NCBI GenBank assembly: GCA_036927565.1
Contig: JAYESD010000001.1
Span: forward strand, 140,171,415-140,235,414
From: Tuctoria greenei
Lineage: Eukaryota; Streptophyta; Magnoliopsida; Poales; Poaceae
Length of the DNA: 64,000 bases
Reading direction: 5' to 3'
Positions 20,914-33,067 of this stretch are shown one piece after another (position 1 is the stretch's first letter; each line of letters opens with the position of its first letter). The notes under the pieces were generated by a model. It was not told the DNA's origin. It searched no databases and saw only the letters and a program-made list of their open reading frames with translations. Position numbers and translations under genes: made by a program.

Positions 20914-22556
20914 TCAAAGATGCCGCTTTGGGATGGATGCTTGGCTTGTGCAAGTTTTGATTGTTGTCATCTTGATATCTCTAGAAGGTGAGCTCTTTGA
21001 GGAGGGAGATCCACTTTGCTTGAGTGACTCAACTTGCACTTCAAGATTTTTTTTTACTTTTGTCAAGTTAGCATGTTCATCCTTGATTGCAATGTGTGAG
21101 TCTTCTAGTTTTGAGTAAGTTTCCTTACTCAAAGCTGGCTCAAGCTCAAGTGCCTTACTTTTATCCTTTTCAAGCTTAAGAAGATTTTCAACCTCGCGAT
21201 ATCTCTTCCTTTCACGGATGAGCATATCTTCTTGACGGCTGACAAGCTCTTCCTTCTCAAAGATTTCATCTGACAACATATTCATTTTTATTAATGTAGT
21301 GTTAATAAATCCTTTTAACATTTCCTCATTCTCACTAGAGTCGTCAAAATCATCATTTGATGAATGTAAGGAGGAGGGTGTAAGTCAAACCTTTTTCTGT
21401 CCTTCTTTAGCCATGAGGCAAGTGTGGTTGTAGTTCTCCCGTCCTCCCATGTTTGGGAAGAGTGTAGACTTCTTGGTCAGCTTCTTTCCTTCACTTGAGT
21501 TGCTGCCTTTTCTTCTTATCATCACGCACTTTAATCTTTTGTTGAAGAGCATCATCTCTTCATCATCCATATCTGTGCTTACATCATCAGTGTCTTCTTC
21601 TTCATGTGTATCATGAGTCTCCTTCCCTTTGGGCATGCAAGTTGCCTTGAGGGCAACTTCCTTCTTCTTGGATGAGGTAAGTTCAGCTAAGTCTTTAACA
21701 TATTGAGCTTCTTTCTCCATCATCATGTGATTTATAATTTTTCCAAGAACTTCATTGGAGGTCATTTAGTGGAACTAGCTTTCCCTTATCATTGAGCATA
21801 AAGTGACATTCTGAGGCATGGAGGATCTTATCATCCTTTTTACAACCTCATGATCAGTCCATTTTTTACTTCCATAAGCACATATCTTGTTAATGAGTGT
21901 CTTCTTGCGGTTGTACATCTCTTGAGGAGTTTCACCATTTTCTATTACAAATCTCCCCTATTCTCCCTCAAGCGTTTCAATCTTTGCTTCACGAACGGAG
22001 CCGTTCCCTTCATGAGCAGTCTTGAGTGTATCCATATCTCTTTGGCAACTTCAAGTCCATCCACCTTGGTGAACTCTTCTCTACTTAAATATGAAGTAAT
22101 CACTACAGAGGCTTGTGTATTGCGATGAATTGCATGTTCTTGTTTCGAAGTGAGTTCTTCATTGTTGTCGGGGATGTCAAAACATGTACAAACTATATAC
22201 CAAAGACTAGGATTTAGCGAGATAAGATGTATCTTCATATTATATTTCCACATTTTATAATCATTGTCGTCAAACTGTGGAGGTTTTCCCATGGGAATAG
22301 AAAGATAGTGATTGTTGTTGTTAAGCTTCTCATAATTAAAAGGATACTGGGACTAGTCTTGATGACTACCCCCTTTTGGCTTGTCATATTCCTTCTTGCC
22401 CTTATGGCTTAGAAGCTTCTTCCTTAGAAGTGCCTTGAGTTGACACACTTCTTCATCATCGTATTCGTGCTCCTTGAGCACATCGAACACCTTGGTGTCT
22501 TGTTTGTCTCCAATAATGGACATTTCCGAGATTTCGCTAGTCTTGTCGGTGGCCAT
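20914..22556 (-). pseudogene. gag of element C
   Basis: Likely start ATG 22554-22556 ('MATDKTSEISEMS'), one stop, then in the same frame 'MGKPPQFDDNDYKMWK' and 'NMKIHLISLNPSLWYI', the UBN2-like gag core typical of Opie/Ji-type elements, down to about 21945. Then frameshifts and deletions: 21385-21765 has acidic and lysine-rich stretches, and 20914-21321 is a strong coiled-coil candidate ('LIRERKRYREVENLLK'). I see no intact CCHC knuckle; it seems deleted around 21420. Confidence 0.75.
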
Positions 22557-22596
22557 TTGTCTCTCCGATTAGTGAGTCTCGTAAAAGGAGAGCCTT

Positions 22597-22608
22597 GCTT
22601 TGATACCA
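22597..22608 (-). promoter_or_regulatory. primer binding site of element C
   Basis: Minus strand TGGTATCAAAGC, one base off the initiator-Met tRNA complement seen in B. Two bases separate it from the 5' LTR. Confidence 0.8.
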
Positions 22609-23364
22609 ATTGAATGTGGCCTAGAGGGGGGTGAATATGCATTGAAACTTTTTCCTGCAACACTTTACAGAAATGTCAAATACAGGAGGGTCGGACTAGT
22701 CCAGTGCAGGATACGGACTAGTCAGGTGTACTAGTTATGCCTACGAAAGATTAACACTTAATGTAATTTCCTCAAATGATTCAATAGCAGAATATAGTAA
22801 ATTATCCTAACAACTTGAGTAAGTTATTAGGATGAGTGATTCGCACGTGGAATACAAAATTAATACAAGTTGCAAGTTTGATCAATCCTATGCCCTAGAT
22901 GATGATGATTACAAAGGTAAAGGACTAGAACACACAAGACAAGATTTTTACTGAGGTTCGGTCTCACTAAATAGATCTACATCCTCGTTGAGGAGCTCAT
23001 AGAAAGTCGGGTCTCAATAACCCATTACCTGTTCAAGTCACCACAAAGGCCGGCTTGAGTTCCACTATCAATGGTAATCACCAAGCCAATGGGGCAACCT
23101 CACACGCTAAGGGCTCCCACAAAATTACAGCGAGCAAACGAATCAAATACACTCAAAAGATATACTATAGATGCGAGAGTGTAAGAGAGATTCAAACCCC
23201 AAGAGCTCAACAATGCATAGAGGATGATCTCCCTTTCCCAAATCTTGATTCCCAAAATATTTAACTTTTTAGGGCTTTAGTTATGTGGGGAGAGGTGTTT
23301 ATGTGCTCTTGGGACGTGTGATGGCACTAGGGTTCTTAGTTGTATGTTGTGGGCTCCTGGATCA

Positions 23365-23374
23365 CCTATTTATA
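23365..23374 (-). promoter_or_regulatory. TATA box in C LTR
   Basis: Minus strand TATAAATAGG; the palindrome array begins about 40 bp upstream of it on the element strand. Family-A LTR at 42901 has TATAAATAG at 43739-43747 in the same position. Confidence 0.65.
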
Positions 23375-23409
23375 GACTTTCTAAAAAAGTTACTGTTAGG
23401 GATCTCGAC

Positions 23410-23830
23410 GGCTAGACTAGTACACTCTGAGAACCGGACTAGTCTAGTGTGCTGTGTAAATTTGCATGAATCGTGCTGCACACCTGACACCCTAATTTGT
23501 GTGAGGTGACCTGGACTTGTCTGCATTGGAACGGAAAGTTAACCGAACTCGTCTGTAATGACTCCAAAAACTTAACCGGACTAGTCTGCAATTGGACGGA
23601 CTTGTCCGGTGCAAGGTGATATGTATTTGTGTTGGCAGACTACTCCATGTTTGGGACTTGTCCGCGCAAAACATCAGAAACTTGATCGGACTTGTTCGGC
23701 TCATGTCCGGACTAGTCCGTGTAGGAATAGTGAGTTGATCGGACTAGTCTGATGTTGTTCTGGACTTGTCTGTGTGAGAATAGTAAGTTAATCGGACTGG
23801 TCCGCTATTGAACGGACTTATTAGATGCTT
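23410..23830. promoter_or_regulatory. palindrome array in U3 of C LTR
   Basis: Roughly fifteen diverged GGACTAGTCC/GGACTTGTCC units with one exact CGGACTAGTCCG at 23708-23719. Together with the TATA box at 23365-23374 this forms a promoter-like layout on the minus strand. Confidence 0.75.
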
Positions 23831-24109
23831 CAACGAATTGCTTAATTGTTGATTTTTGCTCTTACCCTCTATGCAAAGGTATGAGCTCTTGGGATGTGTC
23901 TCTCACACACATCTTATACATTGATATCTACTTTGCACTTCCATTGATCACTTGAGATTTTTTTTCTCATTCCTCATTTTTCACCTTTGTGTGCACCATA
24001 AGTTCTATTATTCAAATGCCTGCTTTCATCTCAACAAATTTCATCAGGATCTCATTTGTTTGTCATCAATTGTCCAAAACCCACAAAGGAATACCTAGGT
24101 GCACTTTCA

Positions 24110-24676
24110 GCTAGCATGGTTCTAGTTATGTGGCGTTGGATGTCTCGTAGACCCATGGATTGAAGAGGTCTGCAGTAGGTGGTGACAACCTTAGTTTTCC
24201 TTTGTAATCCTCCACGTTCGGCTATGCCACAGGATCTTGGCGGGAGTCGCCCTAGTAATGCTAGGGGTAAGCCCGTGCCCGATGTGTTGAACAACTTAGC
24301 ATAAGGATTTACCATTAACATGCTCATTAATACCTAACCTAGTCTATGTATATGTATATGTATATTAGAGGCATTGTAGGAACAACTCACCAACTCTTAG
24401 TCCAATATCGATTAGGACCCATTTACCCTTTAGAATAAATTGCTTAGGTGTGTGTCACACTACTCATATTATCAACTTACTCCTGTCGTGATAATTGATT
24501 ATTATCCCATAGCTTGATCATAAGAGAAGTGTTTACTTTACTACATTGCCTTCCTTTTTGATAAATACGATACCCTTGGGAATACTCATTGGTGAAATGC
24601 TACAACGGTATCTTCCGTGCGCTTGCGGACCTCATCTCTTACTAGAGATGATCTGTGGTGTTAAGAAATACTAGCA
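24110..24676 (+). repeat. 5' LTR of D (last 567 bp)
   Basis: Aligns with the end of the 3' LTR from 'ctagcatggt' onward, sharing 'ttggcgggagt', 'gcttaggtgtgtgtc' and 'gaatactcatt'. It ends near 'aatactagca'. The rest was replaced when C and a deletion removed sequence to the left. Confidence 0.8.
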
Positions 24677-24684
24677 AGCATTTC

Positions 24685-24702
24685 TGGCACCGTTGCCGGG
24701 AA
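24685..24702 (+). promoter_or_regulatory. primer binding site, tRNA-Asp type
   Basis: 'tggcaccgttgccgggaa' differs by one or two bases from the primer site TGGCGCCGTTGCCGGGGA used by Athila-like elements. It lies 8 bp after the LTR end. Confidence 0.8.
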
Positions 24703-24767
24703 AGGCAAAGGAAGTAAAGGATAGCTATCACTTGTGATTATGCTATAGATACTAATAATTATTAGAC

Positions 24768-26060
24768 ATGATTTCCCTTGCTTGTTTTCTCCTTTTGTGT
24801 GAAAATAGGGTAGTGTTGGATAACCCATTTTATGAGACGGCCAACGAGGACGCAAGTGCTCAACTGCACGATGATTCAAGGTGTACTTCAACAAATGTTC
24901 GATGGGCAACACCAATGCCTTTCGCGGAAGAATTTCAGCTTCCAGTAGGATCCAAAGTCATCCATCCCCAATCTTGGGAGAGGCTCCAAGAGTCTTCTTG
25001 TTTTGCCTCCATCATGGTTTGATAGTTGGCCCTTCAACCAACACTCACGACATGGGTTGGCTCCACCAATCCATGACCACATTCATGCTGGAGCTGAAGG
25101 AGTCCTATTCTCATTCATAATGGATGAGAAGATTGTCTCCACTCAAGGGGTGTATTTAAGAATGCTCTAGTTCCCTTAGATTGGCATGCACACCACTTAA
25201 CAAGGTGCACATGCTAGCTATGGAACTACACCTCCCATTGAAGTATCATGAAGATAAAGCCAATGGATAACTATTTGGAATTATCCAAGTCATGGATGTT
25301 CACATGATTTGTGAAAATCCATGTCAACATGGGACACTTGGGAAAAATTTCCCGAAGACTCATGGGGATTCTTCCTTTCAAACAACAACTCCAATGGCTA
25401 CAATTCACAAGGAGGTCAAGGGTGGAATCAACATAACCATTGTAATCAAGGATGCTATGGGGATTTCAAGGGGTTTAAGTTCAACTAGCCTACCTTGAAG
25501 TATGTTGTCCATGGCCAAGAAAAAATCAAGACAACATTCAAATGATGCTCTTGGTCAATGAAAAGAGACATAAAAAGCATTCAAGATACAAGACATCCCA
25601 CAATCACTTGTTGGGATTCCTACACTTCGACCAAGCCTATGCAACCTAGGGCAAGTGACATTGTGGATGAAACATTTCTTGTTTGATTATGGAATCCACA
25701 TGTGATCATGCCCAAGGAAGTCTTTGATTACCATGATCAAAGTATGGGTTAACTCAAATATCAAGAAGGTCGAATTGGCACCCCTAAAGAAGGACAAGCC
25801 TCACCATGCTCATGAAAGAATATCTTTAAAAAGGAAAAGTCATCAACAAGTCTTCATCAAGGTGACAAAGAGGCTAAGGCCACCATGTGGCCCACATGTC
25901 CGAATGACAACCAAAGTAATATTGGCATGTCAAATAGGAGAAGTTGTCCACATCTTCAACTCCATGATTGGACAACAAATCATCAAACCAAACAAGACGA
26001 AGGTAAGTCCCACTAATCAAACTACAAAATTTGGTGAGTCCTTGCCAATAGGTTAATTGG
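24768..26060 (+). pseudogene. degraded gag-like region of D
   Basis: Short open pieces only. 24768-25022 (84 codons) follows the primer site by about 65 bp, where gag should begin. Around 25390-25490 one frame is rich in N, G, Q and Y ('NNNSNGYNSQGGQG') with 'HCNQGC', which may be the remains of a low-complexity gag tail. I do not recognise a domain, and the frames are broken by many stops. Confidence 0.35.
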
Positions 26061-27755
26061 TAGTTATCTCACATTTGATTTCCCAATTTCATGTTTGAAT
26101 TTATCATCAATCTTTGCATTTGCATTTAGCATGTTTGAAATTTCACACTTGCATGTTGGAAAGTAAAATTTCCAACCGCTATAAAACTAAAATTTTGAAT
26201 TAGGAAATAAATTAATTTGGATATGAACCTTGGGCATAACCACTTGAATTCATCTTCCTAATTCAAACAAAAAATATCTCCCTTAATATTCAATGCATCT
26301 GCAAGTTGTTTCAAATTGGGCAAAACAATTTGACAAAGGGTACAACATGCTTTTGTCTAACGTAACCTGTTTTCGAGTTGTTTTGTTTGTGCTTATTTAA
26401 ATTTCAGCAGGATTAAAATTGTAAAGATATGTTTTGGCAAGAAAGAAGAGGCAGCATCATGCTCAAGCCACCATTAGCAGGATTTGAGAACACATCTCTC
26501 CTTCAAACTCATTTTGATGTTTGAGGTAGAGAAATGTACAAGATGATGACCCAATGGAGGAGCAAGAAGAAGCCTCAACCAAATCCAACCTCAACTTGGC
26601 TTTTGACGTTGAACATCAAGCCTACGACAAACTCGAAGGGCGTGAGTTTCTCACACAAAGGCTTTCATCACCAATTGCTCTTCAAATAAGGTATGAGTTT
26701 ATGATTTTGCATTGTTTCGTTTGCCTTATAATTGAATACCCTTGCTTGCAATTATGAGGAAGGTTGCCACTTCCTCATCATTCAATTCTCATCCATCCTC
26801 ACAAGAGTATGTGTTGGTATTATCTTTTGGATCTCCAAAAGGAAATACCACCTTACATGGAAAAAATTAAAACAAGTACCTTAAACCCCTTAGGCATTGT
26901 TTTATAGACTTAGTCATTTTTTCCTAAGTTTAGAAAACAAAACTTTTTGGCATAATTTAATTGGTGAATTGGCATGTAGCAACTGAATAGTCATGACCAT
27001 GATTTTGATTTGAGCTTTGTACATATATAGTGTCACTAGATTTCAAACTCCTAGGAATAAGTGATGTACTTGATCTTAATTTGAATACATGTTTACGTGG
27101 AATCACTAAATTTCAAATTCCTAGAAAAGTTCAGGAGGATAAAATTGAGAAACTTGTTTGCCATGATGCAAATGATAACATTTTCTCTTGTGTAAAAAGC
27201 TATTATGGTTAGAAACTTTACAAGATGAATGGATCCATATAGTGCATCACTTGCATTGCTATGAGTAGGAGCTTTAGAAAATGTTCAAATTGATTTATCC
27301 ATAAAGCCCCACTCTTATCAATGAATAATACATTGTCCATGAATACACTTGAAATTGGACCCAATGCATCTTTGGTCTTGTTCTTCCCCGTACGTACAAA
27401 TGAATATTTGGTTACCTAACCCGATAATTCATTTGTACAAGTATCAGTAGCTAACCATCCCTCTCTATCATAGAGGGGAAGTTTGCAGGTAATATTACTA
27501 TGCAGCCATTCAAAGATCCGATTGTGGAAACCCTAAGAGGATTCCATTTCAACATCTCTTGGCCAAGGAGTAATTAGTATGGTTTCCACCTATCGGAAAT
27601 TAATCCCGAAGGTCAATCATAACTGTACGAGGACGGAGATTTGACATGGAAACCCTCCATGAGCAACCAATGGGCTGCTACAATTATGTGAAAGCATTAT
27701 GCTTTCAACTATTCTAAAGCACTCATTCAAGCTCAAGGGAATTTCCACCATCATT
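26061..27755 (+). other. internal region of D without recognisable genes
   Basis: AT-rich. Only short ORFs (for example 26554-26757 and 27030-27212) with no family resemblance. I see no RT, integrase or other pol motif in any frame. Confidence 0.6.
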
Positions 27756-28200
27756 GGGTGTAAGTTAGTTCTTTGTGGCTAAAAGGTATGATGTATCTTA
27801 ACCAAGGAATGGGAAGATCACATCCAATGTATATTGGGTGCAAGTTGTTTCTATGTGACCAGAAGGTATTTTATGCCTTAGCCAAGGAACAACGGGTCAC
27901 ACTCAACCCGATTTGAGTGCATGTCATCCCTTTGTGGTTATAGGTATGTTTTACCTTAGCCAAGGAACAACAGATCATAAACAACACTTGTTGGGTACAT
28001 GTCACCCCTTTGTGCCAATAAATGACGGATCTCACCCAATGCATGAGAGGTACAATTTTCTATGGCAATAGGGTATTATACACCTCAGCCAAAGAATAAT
28101 CAAACAATCTCAATGCATGTTGAGTGCATGTCATTCCTTTGTAGGTAAGGGTTATCATTACCTTAGCCATGGAATAACAAAGTAGACCCAACGCATGGGA
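27756..28200 (+). repeat. tandem repeat, about 78 bp unit, six copies
   Basis: Units start at about 27756, 27835, 27914, 27990, 28043 and 28122 with the consensus core 'ttgggtgcatgtcatccc' followed by 'ccttagccaaggaa'. The copies are diverged. A related array is in insertion E (30980-31310). Confidence 0.8.
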
Positions 28201-29725
28201 GGTCTTGAGGTGCAGATAAGTGATATCAACAACACTTTCTTCAACCACACTCATGGTACTAGAGGGAGGCAATACAACATCGACACTCAACCCTCCATTG
28301 TCAAAGCCACGATGCAACAAGGATAGGACAACCTCATGGCCGACCTCCATCGTTAGTGATTCAACGCCTATCGCAGAACATGATCAAGAACAAGCTTGGG
28401 GGAGGACCCCCACTTGAGGTAACCTGTATCACACCCATTGCATATTAATTCTCATCCATTCATCCACCTTGCATTTACAAAATAAAAAATATATAAAAAT
28501 AATTATGTAGATTTGCTTTCCCTTAAAAAAGATGTGCGGTAAGAATGATTTAGAATTCACAAAGATGAAATGATGAATAGTTGCTCTGTTTTATTTTTCC
28601 TAAGTCCCTAGTTTACAACTTGCTACTCTCCAAATATTGCTTTCATTCGCTTAAATTAACTTTTGCCTTAATTTAGAAATTGTGGGTAGCGAAAGCTTAA
28701 TCTAATTCTAGGTTGTTGTGAGGTATGATATAGTGATAGGGCTGCTATTCCTAAGTTTGAAAGTGAAACTTATTTCTGGAGAAATTCTAGAAGATTTAAG
28801 TTACCTACATTTGATTGGAAATACCTACCAAAGCCATATGATGTTTTACATTTATGAACCTTATGCATATGCTATTTGCCTTCACATTGAGCCTTGCAAG
28901 ACTAGTATAATTCCATGTGAGAATTCATTCATTTCTTTTGAATTTAAGACTTCATTTGCACATGCTATACTTCTACACTAGAAGTTGGCAAAATTCCATC
29001 GATTCATCATTCCAAAATATAAAGATAAACTCCATGCCTTTCATACTTAGTTCTCTCTTCAAGTTTTTGCATAAAAGGGGAGTAGAAGACATGGCTACAA
29101 GAAAAAAATGCATGCTTACATCATAAGCATGAGAAAAAAAGAGAGAAAAAGTAGCCATGTTTCATCCCTGCAATAGAGTCCACATAAAAAAGGAGTCATC
29201 TCAACATCCACTTCAACTTCCCTCAATCACACATGCACAAGTCTTGAATCAAAATGTTTTGAATTGGTTTCTCCTAAGGCTTACTCTTTTGACTTAGCAA
29301 TATTATGTGTTGCAACTATGCCTACCACATTCCCTACCAAGCACCACATACTAGCCTTATTTAGTAGTAGGATTAGTATAGGCGAAATTTCCTTGGTGAG
29401 GACATATTTCCACTACACACAAAGGAGTGATTGAGAGAATTAATTGAGGAACTTAGAATCTAAATTGAAACTCTCCGTAATTTGAGTGGAACTTGATCTT
29501 TAGGCTATGCCTGCTCCATTTACTGTTCTATCTTTCAACCACCCTTGAATAGGAAAAGGCATAAGCCCATAATGACTTAAGATTGGTGAAGTACCATAAC
29601 CAATTTTTGCAATATTAGGTACAATATTTTGTTTTACACTTGGTATTTTTGAAAGGTAAAACATTGTAGCAACTCCTGATCATGAACCAAAAGTCTTGAC
29701 TTTGCTCGGGACGAGCAAAGGATAA
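28201..29725 (+). other. internal region of D between repeat array and 3' end
   Basis: Contains 'caagcttgggggaggac' (28392) and 'ggatgtgcggtaagaat'-like text shared with E, then AT-rich sequence with no supported gene. Confidence 0.6.
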
Positions 29726-29738
29726 GCTTGGGGGAGTT
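29726..29738 (+). promoter_or_regulatory. polypurine tract of D
   Basis: 'gcttgggggagtt' before LTR start TGTTGATGG, following the 'cgggacgagcaaagg' sequence characteristic of this element type. Confidence 0.75.
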
Positions 29739-30811
29739 TGTTGATGGTTATTATATACCAATTTCATCCGTCAATATAACTCAATTATGTGAAGGATATG
29801 TTATTTCTTGCACACATCACCTTTTTACTTGACCTATTTCCACTCGTCCTTGGAAAAATAGTGCATGCAGATATTTTATGCAGGAAATGAGGTAAAATAG
29901 GGGGAGCAATCCTATAAATTAAATGGATCAAATGCCAACACATGTCATCACATGTATCAAATGGACCACAAACAGAAGTATCCGAGGCCATCCAATTGTG
30001 TATCACTCATATCAGTCAATGGGACCCACCTGGAAGTCACCTCGAGGAAGAAGACTGGAATCGGAGAACATTCTAGTTCGGCCGAACTCCCTATTCAGCC
30101 AAAGTGAATTTGTGCCAAACTCAGTCAACTTCCACGTGTCGACTCCCTGTGGTGCCCTGATCACGATGAAGAGTGGTTCACGCGCTTTTGGCGGCGGGAA
30201 CCAACCCTTCTCCAGCTATGAATAGGACCCCCTACCCTCACTTCTCACACACACAACTTGAGCATCATTCTATTGTATACACTACTTTTCTTAGTCCTTA
30301 GAGGAGTTAGGATGTAGAGAAGAGAGTCTCTAGTCCCAAGTCCAAAGCGGGAAAGGAGAAGAGGGAGTCTCTCTTCCCAATTCCAAATTTTGAAAGGTAT
30401 GGCTCATGTATTCCTTCTTGTATTTGTGACATTATGTATAATAAAGATATTATCTTTAGTCTTCCTTTATACATATGCTTATATGAAGAGTTTCTTGTTT
30501 GATTGTAGATTCCATGTATGTGGTAGGAGTAGTCTTTATGATTATGCCTTAATGTAATTATACTATCATCATAAACACTATAAACCCCCACTATAGTCTA
30601 AGTAGTTATGATATGATCATGTTAATATTAATAACTTATGCTATGTATCAACATTGGTTCAACGATGTTTATGTTAGTAATTGCATTAGGATGGCTTGTG
30701 CTACAACTCCTAAGGTATTTACTTAATATGCTAGCATGGTGCTAGGAAAGTTAAGTAGCATTGGATGTCTCATAGACCCACGGATTGAAGAGGTAGGATA
30801 TAGGTGGTGAC

Positions 30812-32474
30812 TGTCGACGGTCGTTATATACAAATTTCGACTGTTAATATAACTCAATTATGTGAAGGAATGAATATTTCTTACACACATCATAGTTAGA
30901 AATAACCTAGTTCCACTTGTACCTGGATAAATTGGTGCATGCCAGTATTTTATACATAATTGAGGTGGAACAAGGGAATGACGGATCACACTCAACCAAT
31001 ATTGAGTGCACATCATCCCTTTGTGGTTATAGGTATGTTTTACCTTAGCCAAGGAATAACGGATCGTACTCAACACATGTTGGGTACAAGTCACTCCTTT
31101 GTGGCTATATCATTACCTTAGCCAAGGAATGACAGATCACACCCAATACATGAGAGGTACAAGTTATTCCTTTATGGCAAGAAGATATGATACACCTTAG
31201 CCAAAGAATGACGGAACACACTCAACCATGTTGAGTGCACGTCATTCCTTTGTAGCTAATGGTTATCATTACCATAGCCAAGGAATAACAAGGTACATCC
31301 AACCTATGTAAACCTTGAGATGTGGATAAGCGACATCAACAACACCCTCCTCGACCACACTTATGGAACCCATGGAAGGCAACCCAACATCGACAATCAA
31401 CCCTCCAATGCCAAAGCCATGCTGCAAAAAGGTTAGGCCAATCTCATGGCCTACATCCGTCGTTAGGGTTTCAACCCCTATCAAGGACCTTGACCAAGAA
31501 CAAGCTTGGTGGAGGACCCCCGCTTGAGGTAACTTATATCACAATCCATTTGCATTCCGTTTATATTATCTCTTTCTTTCCACCAAATTTGCATCTTTTT
31601 TTAAAAAATAATAATAATAACGTAGTATAGGTTAGTTTAATAAAATAAAGGATGTGCGGTAAGAATATTTTTACTTTGCATAAGTTGAAATGATGAATAG
31701 TTGCTTTGTTTTATTTTCTCTAGACATAATGCCATTATCATGTTATCATAAACATTATACACCACCACTATAGTCTAATTAGGTAATAATATGATTATGT
31801 TAATATGAATATGTTAGTGCTTGGATCCAAAATTGTTTCAACGATGTTTAGGTTAGTCATTGCCTTATGAATAATATTACGTTGCAACTCTTAAGGTATT
31901 TACTTAGCATGCAAGTGTGGTGCTTGGATAGTTAAGTAGCGTTGGATGCATCGTAGTCCACGAGTTGTAGAGGTAGGCGGTAGGTGGTGACAACCCTATT
32001 CGTCTGTTGCAATCCTCCACGTTCGGCTACAAAGTAGGCTCTTGGCGGGAGTCGCTTTGCAGACCAGGGTAAGCCTGTGCCCGACATGTTGGACCACTAA
32101 GCCCTAGTATTCACCATTAGCATACTCATGTGTACTTTATTAGGCTATATATATATATGTGTGTAATTAGAGCACATTAGGAGTAGTTGTGTCTCATAGT
32201 CTAATTCTTGCTATGACAACCTTACCTTTAGAGCAGATTGCTTAGGTGTGTGTCAAACTATCCATATTATCAACTTAGCCCGGTCATTATAAGTGATTAG
32301 TATCCCCTAGCTTGATCATAAGGATAGTTTTTAATTTACTCCACTACCTTCCTTTGGGACAAATACGATACCCTTGGGAATACTCTTGGGTGAAATGCTA
32401 CAACGGTATCTTCTGTGCGCTTGCGGATCTGATCTCCTACTGGAGATGATCTATGGTGTTAAGAACCATCAATA
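30812..32474 (+). mobile_element. insertion E: deleted relative of D
   Basis: Starts TGTCGACGG, matching the first about 160 bp of the D LTR. It switches near 30975 to internal sequence (tandem repeat and 'caagcttggtggaggac'), then near 31720 back to LTR sequence and ends 'aagaaccatcaata'. Flanks are GTGAC (30807-30811) and GTAAC (32475-32479), a 5-bp duplication with one change. It looks like a whole element that lost everything but LTR head, internal repeat and LTR tail. Confidence 0.75.
30980..31310 (+). repeat. tandem repeat array in E
   Basis: Four diverged units of about 75-80 bp, starting near 30998, 31079, 31148 and 31228, with the same 'ttgagtgca..cctttgt' core as D. Confidence 0.75.
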
Positions 32475-32963
32475 GTAACAACCCTATCCGTCCTTTGTAA
32501 TCCTCCACGTTCGGCTATGCCACATGCTCTTGGCGGGAATGACCCTAGTAATGCTAGGGGTAAGCCTGTGCCCGATGTGTTGAACAGCTTAGCATAAGGA
32601 TTCATTATTAACATGCTCATTAATACCTAACCTAGGCTATGTATATGTATATTAGAGGCATTGTAGGAGCAGCTCACTAACTCTTAGTCTAATCTCCATT
32701 AATACCCATTTACCCTTTAAAATAGATTGCTTAGGTGTGTGTCACACTACACATATTATCAACTTACCCCTGCCTTGATAATTGATTATTATCCCATAGC
32801 TTGATCATAAAAGAAGTGTTTTCTTTACTCCGTTGCCTTCCTTTGGGATAAATACGATATCCTTGGGAATACTCATGGGAGGAATGCTACTACATTATCT
32901 TCTATGCGCTTGCGGACCTCATCTTTTACTAGAGATGATCTATGGTGTTAAGAAATACCAACA

Positions 32964-33067
32964 GCCGCTGACCTTCACCAGCATCTCGAACACTGTTTCT
33001 TGGCTTGGCTCGAAGTCAGGGCCGATCACCAGTCGAGTGCAGTTCTGTAGCCCGGTGTAGTACCACC
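32964..33067 (-). pseudogene. Tat-like gag T, middle piece
   Basis: Minus strand reads 'WYYTGLQNCTRLVIGPD' and 'ETVFEMLVKVSG', the part of grass Tat-like gag that follows a conserved 'RNSPTW'-type sequence. That preceding sequence is found on the other side of insertion G (ending at 36881). The reading frame is clean in this 100-bp piece. Element D interrupts it at 32963. Confidence 0.65.

Larger units (their letters stand above)
12435..24109 (-). mobile_element. SIRE/Maximus-like Ty1/copia element C with extra 3' ORF
   Basis: Minus orientation: 5' LTR (24109-22611), tRNA-iMet primer site, gag, protease, integrase, RT, RNase H, a non-coding gap with palindromes, an extra ORF present twice, polypurine tract, and a truncated 3' LTR (12785-12435). 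Pol text such as 'YVEQPPGFDDQEHPNH' and 'RPDIMLSVCMCARFQ' type strings is typical of the maize Opie/Ji group. It sits in the LTR of element D; the left edge of both was lost in a deletion. Confidence 0.85.
22611..24109 (-). repeat. 5' LTR of element C (1499 bp)
   Basis: Plus-strand ends 'TGAATGTGGCCTAGAGG' and '..TGCACTTTCA'. Same family as the LTRs at 37268-38910, 42901-44509 and 44982-46631. It contains the palindrome array (23410-23830) and TATA box. No coding. Confidence 0.9.
24110..32963 (+). mobile_element. Athila-like non-autonomous Ty3/gypsy element D
   Basis: Partial 5' LTR (24110-24676), tRNA-Asp-type primer site, about 5 kb internal region without recognisable pol, the ending 'gacgagcaaaggataagc' with polypurine tract, and 3' LTR starting TGTTGATGG. 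This combination is well known in grass Athila-type elements. Absence of RT and integrase makes it non-autonomous or heavily deleted. E is inserted in its 3' LTR; C cut off its left end. Confidence 0.8.
29739..32963 (+). repeat. 3' LTR of D, split by insertion E
   Basis: Left part 29739-30811 from TGTTGATGG to 'ataggtggtgac'; right part 32475-32963 from 'gtaacaaccctatcc' to 'aagaaataccaaca'. Removing 30812-32474 and one copy of the 5-bp duplication restores continuity with the 5' LTR. The combined LTR is about 1.56 kb. A TATA-like 'ctatgaatagg' is at about 30217. Confidence 0.8.
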
